Positions 44,501 through 51,922 of a stretch of 64,000 bases of DNA are shown in pieces. The translations under genes were made by a program, and so were the position numbers. Every line of letters starts with the position of its first letter. The stretch's first letter is position 1. Below the pieces are notes generated by a model, which had not been told where the DNA came from, made no database searches, and was given only the letters and a program-made list of their open reading frames with translations. The stretch lies in NCBI GenBank assembly GCA_965277445.1, contig CBDICY010000013.1:3038001-3102000 (forward strand), in the 5' to 3' direction. Origin of the DNA: JAFMDF01 sp965277445. Its GTDB lineage: Bacteria > Bacteroidota > Bacteroidia > Chitinophagales > Saprospiraceae.

Positions 44501-47075
44501 AGGTGTGATGACCATGGGTAATGTCTTAACAAATGATGATGATCCAGAAGGAGATAATTTGACCGTGAATACAACACCCGTTGGAACGCCAGTTGGTGGA
44601 ACTGTTACCTTAATGGCGGATGGTTCTTATACCTTCATGCCAGCACCTGGTTTTACAGGAGAAGCGAGTTTCCGATATGAGGTTTGTGATGATGGTGATC
44701 CAATGGCTTGTGATACAGCAACGGTAATGATAGATGTTATTGACAATACCAATCCAGATAATAATCAAGTAATTGGTAATGAAGATAATGTCATTACTGA
44801 AGAAGGTGTGGTTACGACGATTAATGTATTGAGTAATGATACCGATCCAGATGGAGATAATTTAGTAATCAATACTACGCCAGTTACTGCACCTGCTAAT
44901 GGGATCGTAACAATCAATCCTGATGGGACGATTACTTATACCCCTGATCCTGATTTTGTTGGTACAGAAACTTTTGAATATGAAGTTTGTGATGATGGTA
45001 CACCAGTAACTTGTGATACAGTCTTAGTGACTATTGAAGTATTAGAAAATGATGGTAAAAATGATGTTTATGCTACAGATGATGCAGAAACAGGGGAGAT
45101 CGGCTCAACACTTGCTGGAAATGTCTTAGACAATGATAATGATCCAGAAGGAGATAATTTAACCGTTACCACTACCCCATTAAGTGGTCCAGACAATGGT
45201 ACTTTAGTATTGAATACGGATGGTACTTTCACTTTCACGCCAGATGCTGGATTTACAGGAAACGATCAATTCACTTATCTAGTTTGTGATGATGGTACAC
45301 CAGTAGCTTGTGATAGTGCAACTGTTTACTTGACGATCTTGGATGTATTCTATCCACCAGTTGTTACGCCTAACCCAATTACGATCCCTGTTGATAGTAC
45401 AGGTTTAGTATGTATGCCAATTAGTGATGCAAATATGGGAGATGTCTTTACTGCTACCATCTGTGGAGCAGACGACGGAACACCTACTGCTACGATTGAT
45501 GGTGGAACACTTTGTGTGACTTACGAACCAAATACTGGTTTTAGTGGAACGGATAGTGTTTGTGTGATTGTTTGTGACCAGACTGGTTTATGTGATACGA
45601 CCTTCATACCAGTAACGGTTGTCGAACCATTACCTCCTTCAACGACTCCTGAACCACCAGTTGTGATCATCACACCTTTGGTTGTCCCAGAAGATAGTAC
45701 TGGTATGATCTGTACACCAATTTTAGATCCTAATGTAGGAGATACTTTCACCGCTACATTATGTACGGGCAGTCCTGAGAATGGAACAGCAACACCAACT
45801 ATAAACGGCAGTATGCTATGCATCGAATACACACCAGATGCTGGTTATAATGGCAATGACGAAGTCTGTGTGATTGTATGTGATAATACTGGCTTATGTG
45901 ATACCATCAGTATTCCAGTTACGGTCATTCCTCTGGTTCAGCCACCTAATATCATACAACCACCAGTTGTAGTAATGCCACCAGTTGTGGGTCCAGCAGA
46001 CTCTACGACAACAGTTTGTGGACCTATCGTTGATCCTAATCCAGGAGATACGCACACGGTGACAATTTGTGAGCAACCTGCTAACGGTACGGTTACCGCA
46101 ACGGTTGATAATACAACAGGTGCATTATGTGTGGCTGTTACCCCTGATCCTGGTTTTGTTGGAACAGATAGTGTCTGTGTAATTGTTTGTGATCAGACAA
46201 ACTTATGTGATACCATTATGATCCCAATCACCATCATGGAATCCATCACTAAATTAGAATTAAAAGTATTGCTTCAAGGAGCGATGGTCTTTACTAGTGA
46301 TGGCTTGATGCGGGATGACTTGAGAACAATGGGTTTAATTCCATTAAATCAACCATATAGTTCGAGCTTAAGTCCTCGATTTACGCATGTAGGTGGTGGA
46401 TCTGAAACAACCTCTGCCCTACTCCTTTCACAGAATGCATTTACACAAGATGCCATTGTGGATTGGGTATTCATTGAAATTAGATCCGCAGCAGACCCAA
46501 CGGTTGTCTTAAGAACGGTTTCTGCTTTGGTGCAAAGAGATGGAGATGTTGTTGATGCTATCACGGGCAATACGCTTTGTGTGGCAGGTTTACCAGCTTC
46601 TTTCTACGTATCAGTTAAGCACAGAAATCACTTAGGCGTAATGACGGCTAATCCATTAACACCTGTTGGTGGAACCTTAATTACGGATTTTACAACCATG
46701 AGTGACGCAGATGTTCATGATAATCCGTCTCTTACCTATGATTATAATGGCGTAGAAATGACGACTGTTTCTGGTAAGCGAGCACTTTGGGCAGGTAATG
46801 CCAATGCAGATAATAAAGTAAAATATGATGGATCGGCTAACGATCGAATCAAATTAGCTAACGATGTCTTGACTTTCCCAGGCAATAGTACTTCGCTGAA
46901 TCTAAATTATGATAATGCGATTGGCTACTTCCAAGGAGATATTGATATGAATGGTAAAGCTAAGTATGATGGATCATCTAACGATCGGATCATCATTCAA
47001 AATATTGTTTTGACTTATCCATTGAATGGGTTGATCTTGAACAACTTCAATGATTTATTAGAACAACTACCATAA
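38547..47075 (+). CDS. Large secreted Ig/cadherin-like repeat protein (2842 aa)
   Basis: Signal peptide (MKKILQPLIFLLMFAFGS..., cut before QD at about residue 23) and the shared N-terminal FVGGGSQ domain (about 24-175). Residues about 180-2565 are 24 tandem Ig-like domains: five a-b-c triplets of the DSTGxxC / VCDQTGLCDT type, and three triplets of Big_9/VCBS-like domains with NDxDPDGD, NPDGTYTFTP and YEVCDDGTP motifs. Order is abc, xyz, xyz, abc, abc, abc, xyz, abc. The shared C-terminal module (about 2568-2842) carries MRDDLR, KHRNHLG and two KYDGxxNDR loops, ending LLEQLP. There are no TSP3 spacers. The architecture fits a long, stiff, calcium-bound surface fibre; this role is inferred. 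The first ~150 bases use more GC-rich codons than the rest. Confidence 0.94.
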   Translation: MKKILQPLIFLLMFAFGSQLNAQDIDFTVRFNPNTEAYEVYALPDFSDPAYFVGGGSQISLVLPESIADAALSITTVNGGLWTDNSRVYAPAADPSHDFHGIASNGSIISLVAGEEVLLYTFVLPGGGCIGGIRLYENGVDPNSAAPGMGGGDFENYFANAFTFVDNYNANYNNAGTMCYPPVVVPYPITIMMDSTGMICAPITDPDAGDTFTATSCGASNGSETVTVNGGEVCVEYTPTTGYTGTDSVCVIVCDQLGACDTTFFPVTVIPPLPPSVTPEPPVVIPTPITIPEDSTIMVCTPVLDPNVGDTFTATLCTGSPENGTATPTIVGNSLCIEYTPDAGFSGDDEICIIVCDNTGLCDTVDIPVTVIPTIEPPSVPQPPVIVFPPVVTPEDSTITACGPIVDPNFEDTHTVTICEQPANGMAMATVDNTNNALCITYEPAPNFTGTDSICVIVCDQTGLCDTLNIPIEVLPGNDPPIAIDDINNTPTGQPVTGTLLVNDEDPDGDSLIINTTPIGTPVGGTVTINPDGTYTFTPDPGYVGEGGFQYEVCDNGTPQMCDTANVVIEVFDFTDPDNNAPVGTEDNFVTEEGSDIMGSLIGNDNDPDGDDLTITTTPITDPTNGTVTINPDGTFTFAPDPGFEGTDTFEYEVCDDGSPVKCDTVLVTVEVLPNDGENDLYATDDAGMGDEDGVVMGELLGNDHDPEGGVLTINTNPLDTPMNGMVVINPDGTYEYTPNPNFTGTDFFTYEVCDDGTPIACDSATVYITIVPVNEILAVDDINTTPINMDATGNVLTNDEDEEGDNLTVNTTPVGTTVGGTVVLNPDGTYTFTPTTDFTGEASFQYEVCDDGSPMVCDTAEVTIEVFDNTDPNNNPIVGVEDNFVTEEGAPITGSLTDNDFDPDDDNIIINTTPITDPTNGTLTINPDGTFTFTPDPEFEGTDMFEYQVCDDGTPVTCDTVLVTIEVLPDNGMNDTYATDDAGAGNENTDITGNVASNDNDPEGDNQTVNTTPVTAPTNGNVVLGTDGTYTYTPNPDFVGNDQFTYQICDDGSPVACDTATVYLTVMEAQYPPLVIANPLTILQDSTGTICAPITDPNDGDLFTATLCGAENGTPTATVNGAEVCIEYVPDAGFSGTDSVCVIVCDQTGLCDTTFIPVTVVEPLPPSIFPEPPVVIPTPVTTPEDSTVTVCTPILDPNVGDTFIANLCVGSPENGTATPTVMGNVLCIEYTPDAGYTGDDEVCVIVCDQTGLCDTIGIPVTIIPMPEPPDSMQPPIVTFPPVVLPSDTIVTACAPIVDPNPLDTHTVTICEQPANATATATVDNMNDAVCVTIDPDANFTGTDSVCLIVCDQTGLCDTVIVPIIITPGAPNNPPVVVPNPLTIPEDSTGMVCSPILDADAGDTFIATVCGVEHGTPTLAVAGNNLCLTYMPDAGYTGTDSVCVIVCDQEGDCDTTFIPVTIVPALPPSIFPEPPVVIVTPTSTPQDSTITVCTPILDPNVGDTFTATLCTDSPENGTAMPTVNGGILCIDYTPDSGFTGDDEVCVIVCDQTGLCDTVGIPITVIPPIQPVDSMQPPIVVFPPVVTPVDSTIEVCAPIADPNPQDTHTVTICEQPANATATASVNNTTGTVCLTVDPDAGFTGTDSVCVIICDNTGLCDTVIVPIEVIPTETENPPVVLPNPITIPQDSTGEVCMNIMDSNDGDTFTATVCGVDNGTATPTVTGDVLCLEYVPNPGFNGTDSVCIIVCDQTGLCDTTFVPVTVVEPLEPSVTPEPPVVIPTPGYTPEDSTVTICMPILDPNIGDTFTANLCVGSPENGTATSTVNGNILCLTYTPDAGFTGDEEVCVIVCDQTGLCDTVTIPITVVPTIQPPIIPQPPVIVFPPIVGPEDSTITTCGPIVDPNPLDTHTVTICEQPVNAMATATVDNTTGDLCLTIDPDVNFTGTDSVCVIVCDQTGLCDTMIIPIEILPVNEVLAIDDINSTQTGVMTMGNVLTNDDDPEGDNLTVNTTPVGTPVGGTVTLMADGSYTFMPAPGFTGEASFRYEVCDDGDPMACDTATVMIDVIDNTNPDNNQVIGNEDNVITEEGVVTTINVLSNDTDPDGDNLVINTTPVTAPANGIVTINPDGTITYTPDPDFVGTETFEYEVCDDGTPVTCDTVLVTIEVLENDGKNDVYATDDAETGEIGSTLAGNVLDNDNDPEGDNLTVTTTPLSGPDNGTLVLNTDGTFTFTPDAGFTGNDQFTYLVCDDGTPVACDSATVYLTILDVFYPPVVTPNPITIPVDSTGLVCMPISDANMGDVFTATICGADDGTPTATIDGGTLCVTYEPNTGFSGTDSVCVIVCDQTGLCDTTFIPVTVVEPLPPSTTPEPPVVIITPLVVPEDSTGMICTPILDPNVGDTFTATLCTGSPENGTATPTINGSMLCIEYTPDAGYNGNDEVCVIVCDNTGLCDTISIPVTVIPLVQPPNIIQPPVVVMPPVVGPADSTTTVCGPIVDPNPGDTHTVTICEQPANGTVTATVDNTTGALCVAVTPDPGFVGTDSVCVIVCDQTNLCDTIMIPITIMESITKLELKVLLQGAMVFTSDGLMRDDLRTMGLIPLNQPYSSSLSPRFTHVGGGSETTSALLLSQNAFTQDAIVDWVFIEIRSAADPTVVLRTVSALVQRDGDVVDAITGNTLCVAGLPASFYVSVKHRNHLGVMTANPLTPVGGTLITDFTTMSDADVHDNPSLTYDYNGVEMTTVSGKRALWAGNANADNKVKYDGSANDRIKLANDVLTFPGNSTSLNLNYDNAIGYFQGDIDMNGKAKYDGSSNDRIIIQNIVLTYPLNGLILNNFNDLLEQLP
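39086..46241 (+). repeat. 24 Ig-like domains in eight ordered triplets
   Basis: Approximate blocks are abc 39086-39975, xyz 39979-40866, xyz 40867-41748, abc 41758-42651, abc 42652-43560, abc 43561-44455, xyz 44456-45340, abc 45350-46241. Each block is close to 0.89 kb. In abc blocks the sub-types are marked by NPxTIxxDSTG, PEPPVVIPTP and PPVVxPxDST. In xyz blocks they are marked by DDIN, EDNFVTEEG (or EDNVITEEG) and YATDDA. No block is out of order. Confidence 0.85.
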
Positions 47076-47088
47076 TGTAGAGGTCAGA

Positions 47089-47183
47089 GGTCAGACCATT
47101 TCATTGTCAGAAGTCAGAGTTGTTGTAGAAATACTTATCTGACTTCTGACAGTCCCGATTTTTATCGGGATAAACGGTCTGAC
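47089..47183. terminator. Nested inverted repeats after the 2842-aa gene
   Basis: Three stems nest or follow one another. The outer stem is GTCAGACC/GGTCTGAC (47090-47097, 47176-47183), the middle stem is a perfect 14-bp TGTCAGAAGTCAGA and complement (47105-47118, 47138-47151), and TCCCGAT-TTTT-ATCGGGA (47153-47170) is a compact hairpin. They lie between the stop codon and the next start, so a terminator or processing site is likely. No long T-run follows. Confidence 0.55.
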
Positions 47184-47228
47184 TTCTCTCTTCTTAAAAA
47201 GACTTGAGAAAATTACAAAAATTAAAAA

Positions 47229-50200
47229 ATGGTAAAGACAAAAAATAAGTATGGCTCATGGAGCATGGTTGCGATTAAAACCTTGTTCCATTTCCCATAT
47301 ACGCTCCATCGTCCAAACCTATATTTAGCACTCTTCTTCTTTTGTTTGATAACAAATTTGGGTATAGGCCATGCTCAAGATATAGATTTCACCCTAAGAT
47401 ACAATACAACTGACAACCAATACGAAGTGTTTGGAAAATCAAATAACAGTTATCCGAACTTTTTTGTAGGTGGTGGTAGTCAATTATCTATTATTTTACC
47501 TAATAGTGTACCTAACACCCCTTTAGCCATCAATACCATAGCTGGTGGAGTTTGGACAGATAATTCCCAGATTTTTGCACCAACTGCTACACCCGAAGTA
47601 GATTATCACGGTATTGCATCCAACGGATCATTTATGAATTGGGAGTTTGGAAAAGAAACCTTGTTATTTACTTTTTCTATCCCAAATGAAACCTGCATTG
47701 ATGGCATTCGATTATTTGACAATGCCAATGATCCAAGCTCCAATGAACCGAGTATGAATGGCGCAGATTTTCAAAACTTCTTTGCCAATGTACTCACTTT
47801 TGTAGACCACTATCGGGATAATTATAATAATTCAGGGACCTCTTGCGGAGTTCCAAGTGTTTTTATCAATCCCATTACCACCCCGATTAATACAGGAGGT
47901 GAAAGTTGTGGCAGTATCATTAATGTTAATACAAATGCGAATCATACCGCAGGCATTTGCCAACAACCAACCAATGGAACAACAACGGTTAGTATAAATA
48001 ATACAATCAATCAAATTTGTCTTAATTTTATTCCTAACACCGACTTTACTGGTCAAGATAGTGTTTGTGTAGAAATTTGTGACGAAAATGATATTTGTAT
48101 CCAGACCATGGTATTACTAAATGTTTTTGGTGAAACCAATACTAATCTATGTGACAATCAGGCTACCCCTATTGTGAACACGAATAGTCCCATTTGCTCT
48201 GGTGGACTCATTGAATTGTCTACTACGGATTTTGGCGTAGACTATAGTTACACTTGGACCAATGCCAATAATGAAACCATCGGACAGGGTGCTACCTTAA
48301 GTATTTCTAGTATCAATAGTCAAGCAATCCCTCCATTTAAAGTAACCAGAACAGCAACAAATTGTACGCCAGTCACCTCTTTGTCTATCAACATTTCTAT
48401 TATTGATTTTTCTGCGTTAAGCATAGAAAATAGTGGGCCTATTTGTACAGGAAATTCCGTTGAACTGAAAGCAAATGGTTTAGACGGAGGAACCTACAGA
48501 TGGTTTATAGCCGGCACGAATACACCAGTAGCTTCTGGGACAAATCCAACTATTAATAACCTGACTGCCACTACCACTTATCGACTTGAAGTCACCTTAA
48601 ATGGATGCCAAAATAACAATATCCTAGAAACTACGGTCAATGTTGATCCTAAACCGAACATTAGCAATTTAGACAGAACCATTACTGTATGTAGAGGAGA
48701 AGACATTCAAATTACGCCAATTAATGATCCTGCGACGGGGGAAGAAATTCGATATATCTGGACAGGTCCAAATGATTTTAGGTTTAAAGACAATGTAACC
48801 AATGATCAATTCCCTTTAGTTTTAGAGGATATTTCTCCAGATCAAGCGGGTGCGTATAGTATAGAAATCACCTCTAAAAATGGTTGTGAAGTAGACTCTC
48901 GCTCCATCATCATTAATGTGGTAGATGAGTTAGAAGCGCCTCTTCTAACCAGTTCTAATGAATTGGTTTGTAGTGGAGGTCAAATTGAAATTACCGCCAC
49001 CGAACAAGATGATGCAACCATTGAATTTGAGTGGTTCATTCAACTAGATAATGACGAAACTACTTTTTTACAAACTACGAGTCAGCCTACGCTTTTATTA
49101 GAAGATGTAACCAGTAGTAATTCTGGTAAATATTTGGTTAGAACAACAAAAAATGGTTGTGTTTCTGGCTTTTCTAACACAGTAGTGATTACGGTCTTTG
49201 ATATGTTTTCCAACGTAGAAGCCACCAATAATGGGCCTATTTGCCCAGGAGCATCCGTACAATTAGCAGCTAGTGCCATTCCTGATGCGGTTTATAATTG
49301 GTATCTAAATGGCAACTTAGTCGCAACGGGTCAATCACCAACAATCAATAATATAACAGAAACAACCGAATATGAATTAGTCGTTACCTTAAGCAATTGT
49401 CAGACTGAATTAAGGGGAAACACAACCGTTTCGACTGCCTCCAAATTAACCATTACAAATTTAACCGAAACAATTGGTGCTTGCATTGGTTCGGAAATTA
49501 AATTGTCTGCTCAAAATACGCCAGCCCTCGGACAAGAAATCACCTATACTTGGAAAGGGCCCAATAATTTCCAATTTACTGGAATTACAACCAACGATTC
49601 TTTTGACATTATCATCCCGAACATAACACTCGAAAAATCAGGCACTTATAGTTTAGAGCTAAGTACTAGTCAAGGTTGTGAAACGGATAATCGATCGGTC
49701 TTGGTCAATGTTAATAATGAATTGACGGCTCCTACCTTAGTACCTTTGACAAATATTGTTTGTGGAAATAATCCTATTGAATTAACTGCCTCTTTGCAAG
49801 ATGATGCAGGTGTAATTTTTGAATGGTATATTCAAACCGAAGAAGAATTATTCTTGCTAGACATTACCAATGTACCAAGTATTATTTTTGAGAATCCAAC
49901 AGCCGCTAATTCTGGAAAGTACTTGGTTCGAGTTAGAAAAGGAGATTGTATTTCTGGCTTTTCCAATACGGAAATTATAACTGTTTTAGACGAATCCAGT
50001 AATCTAGCAGCTACGAATTCTACTAGTAGTAGTAATTCAGCTTGCGAAGGCGATTTTGTCCAATTAAGTGCACCTTTTATCGCAGGGGCTACTTACCAAT
50101 GGTTTGGACCAGCAGATTTTACGGCTACTACTTTTGACCCTTTTATTAATCAAGTAACCCATACAAATGTTGGTGATTATTTTGCTGTGATCAGTCTTGA

Positions 50201-51872
50201 AGGTTGTACAGGTATTATTTCCGCTCCAACCAGGGTTTACGTTCATGAAAATTTTGTGGCGCCAAGTATCAGCGGCGAGTCGCTGATTTGCGCAGGAGAA
50301 GATTTAATTCTAGAAGTAATGACCAATATTACGGCTGATAATGATGAACCTCCTACCATTTTATGGTACGATGCTGCTACCAATGAGGCCATTGCCAAAA
50401 CAAATGATAATCGATTCCAAATTCGACAAGCAAGTACTACTGATAGTGGTACTTATTATGCCACCATTTCTGTGAATGGTTGTGAATCTGCACCTTCAAA
50501 CAGTATCGAAGTAGTCGTGGTCAATCAAACGGAATTAATCGCTTATGCGGGAAAAGATGAACAATTATGTCTTGCAAGTTCGATCAATTTGCAAGCCTTG
50601 GAAGTTCCGCATACCGATGGTAATTGGTTGTCTCCAACGGGGGCGGTGATCGCTAATCCTACAGTTGCTACCACTACTGCCACCAATTTGATTGCAGGAG
50701 AAAACTTATTTGTCTGGTCTTTAACGGATGCCTGTGGGCAAACAGCAACGGATACTTTATTTATAAATATCCTTCAAACTACCGATGATTTGGCCAATGC
50801 TGGTGCCGATCAAAATATCTGTGAGCTAACTGATGAAATTAGGCTACAAGCTACAACTTTAGCGACCTCTACAGGTTTATGGACGCAAGATTTAGGGCAA
50901 ATCAATCAAGGGGTCATTATCACCGATCCTACAAATCCAAATAGTTCCGTGGAAGGACTATCACCAGGAAACTCTTATCAATTTACTTGGACGCTTTCTA
51001 CGACAGAGTGTCCAGATTTCATGGTCGATGAAGTCATTATTACGGTGAATGAAATACCAGAAGAAATTGCTTTTATTGCCGAAGAAAACGCCAACCTTTC
51101 TGTATGTGAAGGTTCTACAGTTTCCTTAGTAGCAGAAACGCCTTTGTTTAGTATTGGACGATGGACATCCCCCTCTGGCGCTACAATTGTCAGTCCGTTG
51201 ACACCTGAAACGACTGCAGGAGATTTACCCTTTGGAACATCAGTCTTTGTTTGGACTTTATCGAGTGAGGCTTGTGGTGACTTTTCTTCGGACACCCTAC
51301 GAGTATATAGAGAAACCACTATCGAAGCCAATCCCGACGCTTACTCTATTTCTCTAGACGATAGTATTACCTTCAATTTATTAGACAATGATCTCTATAA
51401 TGATTTTGAAAACCTCCGATTGACCGTTACTAAGTTCCCCGAAAAAGGAACGCTCAGAGATGATGGAAATGGACAATTCACTTTCTTTTCTGAGCGAACG
51501 ATCTTTGGAGAAGACAATTTTAGATATAAATTATGTAGCGATTTCTGTCAATCAGTTTGTGACACCGCCATCGTTGATCTCAATATTCTAGGTTCTGGAG
51601 CAAATAATGAATGTTTTGTTACCAACGTCATTACCCCAAATGGAGATGGTGTCAATGACCAATTTCTTATCGGATGTTTAGATAATTTTCCAGATGCCCA
51701 AGTAAAAATATTTAACCGCTGGGGAGATGTCATCTATGCTGCCGCACCTTATTCTAATGATTGGGAAGGTACTTACAAAGGACGACCGCTGCCCGCAGGC
51801 ACCTATTTTTATTCCCTGATTCTGGTGCCTGGCAATGATCCCATCGAGGAGTTCATTACCATTTTTAGATAG
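47229..51872 (+). CDS. Ig-repeat surface protein with T9SS type B (CHU_C-like) C-terminal domain
   Basis: The N-terminus is long (hydrophobic core about residues 31-46, AHAQ-like cut site GHAQ at 47-50); a start at Met13 is also possible. The shared FVGGGSQ domain is at about 51-205. One diverged Ig repeat of the triplet type follows (about 213-297). Then comes a long series of Ig-like domains (GPICxGxxVxL, WYxxGT, TYRLEVTLNGC) and a cadherin-like Big_9 unit (about 1365-1454). The last 90 residues (1459-1547: ITPNGDGVNDQF, IFNRWGDVIY, LPAGTYFYSL) are a classic gliding-motility/SprB-type type B C-terminal domain. The PorP/SprF-family gene starts about 50 bases after the stop, the usual partner for such substrates. 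This makes it the best candidate for the protein fixed to the outer membrane in this cluster. It lacks the EQLP-type end module. Confidence 0.93.
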   Translation: MVKTKNKYGSWSMVAIKTLFHFPYTLHRPNLYLALFFFCLITNLGIGHAQDIDFTLRYNTTDNQYEVFGKSNNSYPNFFVGGGSQLSIILPNSVPNTPLAINTIAGGVWTDNSQIFAPTATPEVDYHGIASNGSFMNWEFGKETLLFTFSIPNETCIDGIRLFDNANDPSSNEPSMNGADFQNFFANVLTFVDHYRDNYNNSGTSCGVPSVFINPITTPINTGGESCGSIINVNTNANHTAGICQQPTNGTTTVSINNTINQICLNFIPNTDFTGQDSVCVEICDENDICIQTMVLLNVFGETNTNLCDNQATPIVNTNSPICSGGLIELSTTDFGVDYSYTWTNANNETIGQGATLSISSINSQAIPPFKVTRTATNCTPVTSLSINISIIDFSALSIENSGPICTGNSVELKANGLDGGTYRWFIAGTNTPVASGTNPTINNLTATTTYRLEVTLNGCQNNNILETTVNVDPKPNISNLDRTITVCRGEDIQITPINDPATGEEIRYIWTGPNDFRFKDNVTNDQFPLVLEDISPDQAGAYSIEITSKNGCEVDSRSIIINVVDELEAPLLTSSNELVCSGGQIEITATEQDDATIEFEWFIQLDNDETTFLQTTSQPTLLLEDVTSSNSGKYLVRTTKNGCVSGFSNTVVITVFDMFSNVEATNNGPICPGASVQLAASAIPDAVYNWYLNGNLVATGQSPTINNITETTEYELVVTLSNCQTELRGNTTVSTASKLTITNLTETIGACIGSEIKLSAQNTPALGQEITYTWKGPNNFQFTGITTNDSFDIIIPNITLEKSGTYSLELSTSQGCETDNRSVLVNVNNELTAPTLVPLTNIVCGNNPIELTASLQDDAGVIFEWYIQTEEELFLLDITNVPSIIFENPTAANSGKYLVRVRKGDCISGFSNTEIITVLDESSNLAATNSTSSSNSACEGDFVQLSAPFIAGATYQWFGPADFTATTFDPFINQVTHTNVGDYFAVISLEGCTGIISAPTRVYVHENFVAPSISGESLICAGEDLILEVMTNITADNDEPPTILWYDAATNEAIAKTNDNRFQIRQASTTDSGTYYATISVNGCESAPSNSIEVVVVNQTELIAYAGKDEQLCLASSINLQALEVPHTDGNWLSPTGAVIANPTVATTTATNLIAGENLFVWSLTDACGQTATDTLFINILQTTDDLANAGADQNICELTDEIRLQATTLATSTGLWTQDLGQINQGVIITDPTNPNSSVEGLSPGNSYQFTWTLSTTECPDFMVDEVIITVNEIPEEIAFIAEENANLSVCEGSTVSLVAETPLFSIGRWTSPSGATIVSPLTPETTAGDLPFGTSVFVWTLSSEACGDFSSDTLRVYRETTIEANPDAYSISLDDSITFNLLDNDLYNDFENLRLTVTKFPEKGTLRDDGNGQFTFFSERTIFGEDNFRYKLCSDFCQSVCDTAIVDLNILGSGANNECFVTNVITPNGDGVNDQFLIGCLDNFPDAQVKIFNRWGDVIYAAAPYSNDWEGTYKGRPLPAGTYFYSLILVPGNDPIEEFITIFR

Positions 51873-51922
51873 CGCTGTGGGCTAAAATATTGAATTTTTA
51901 CTCGACTAAAAAGCTAATTATT

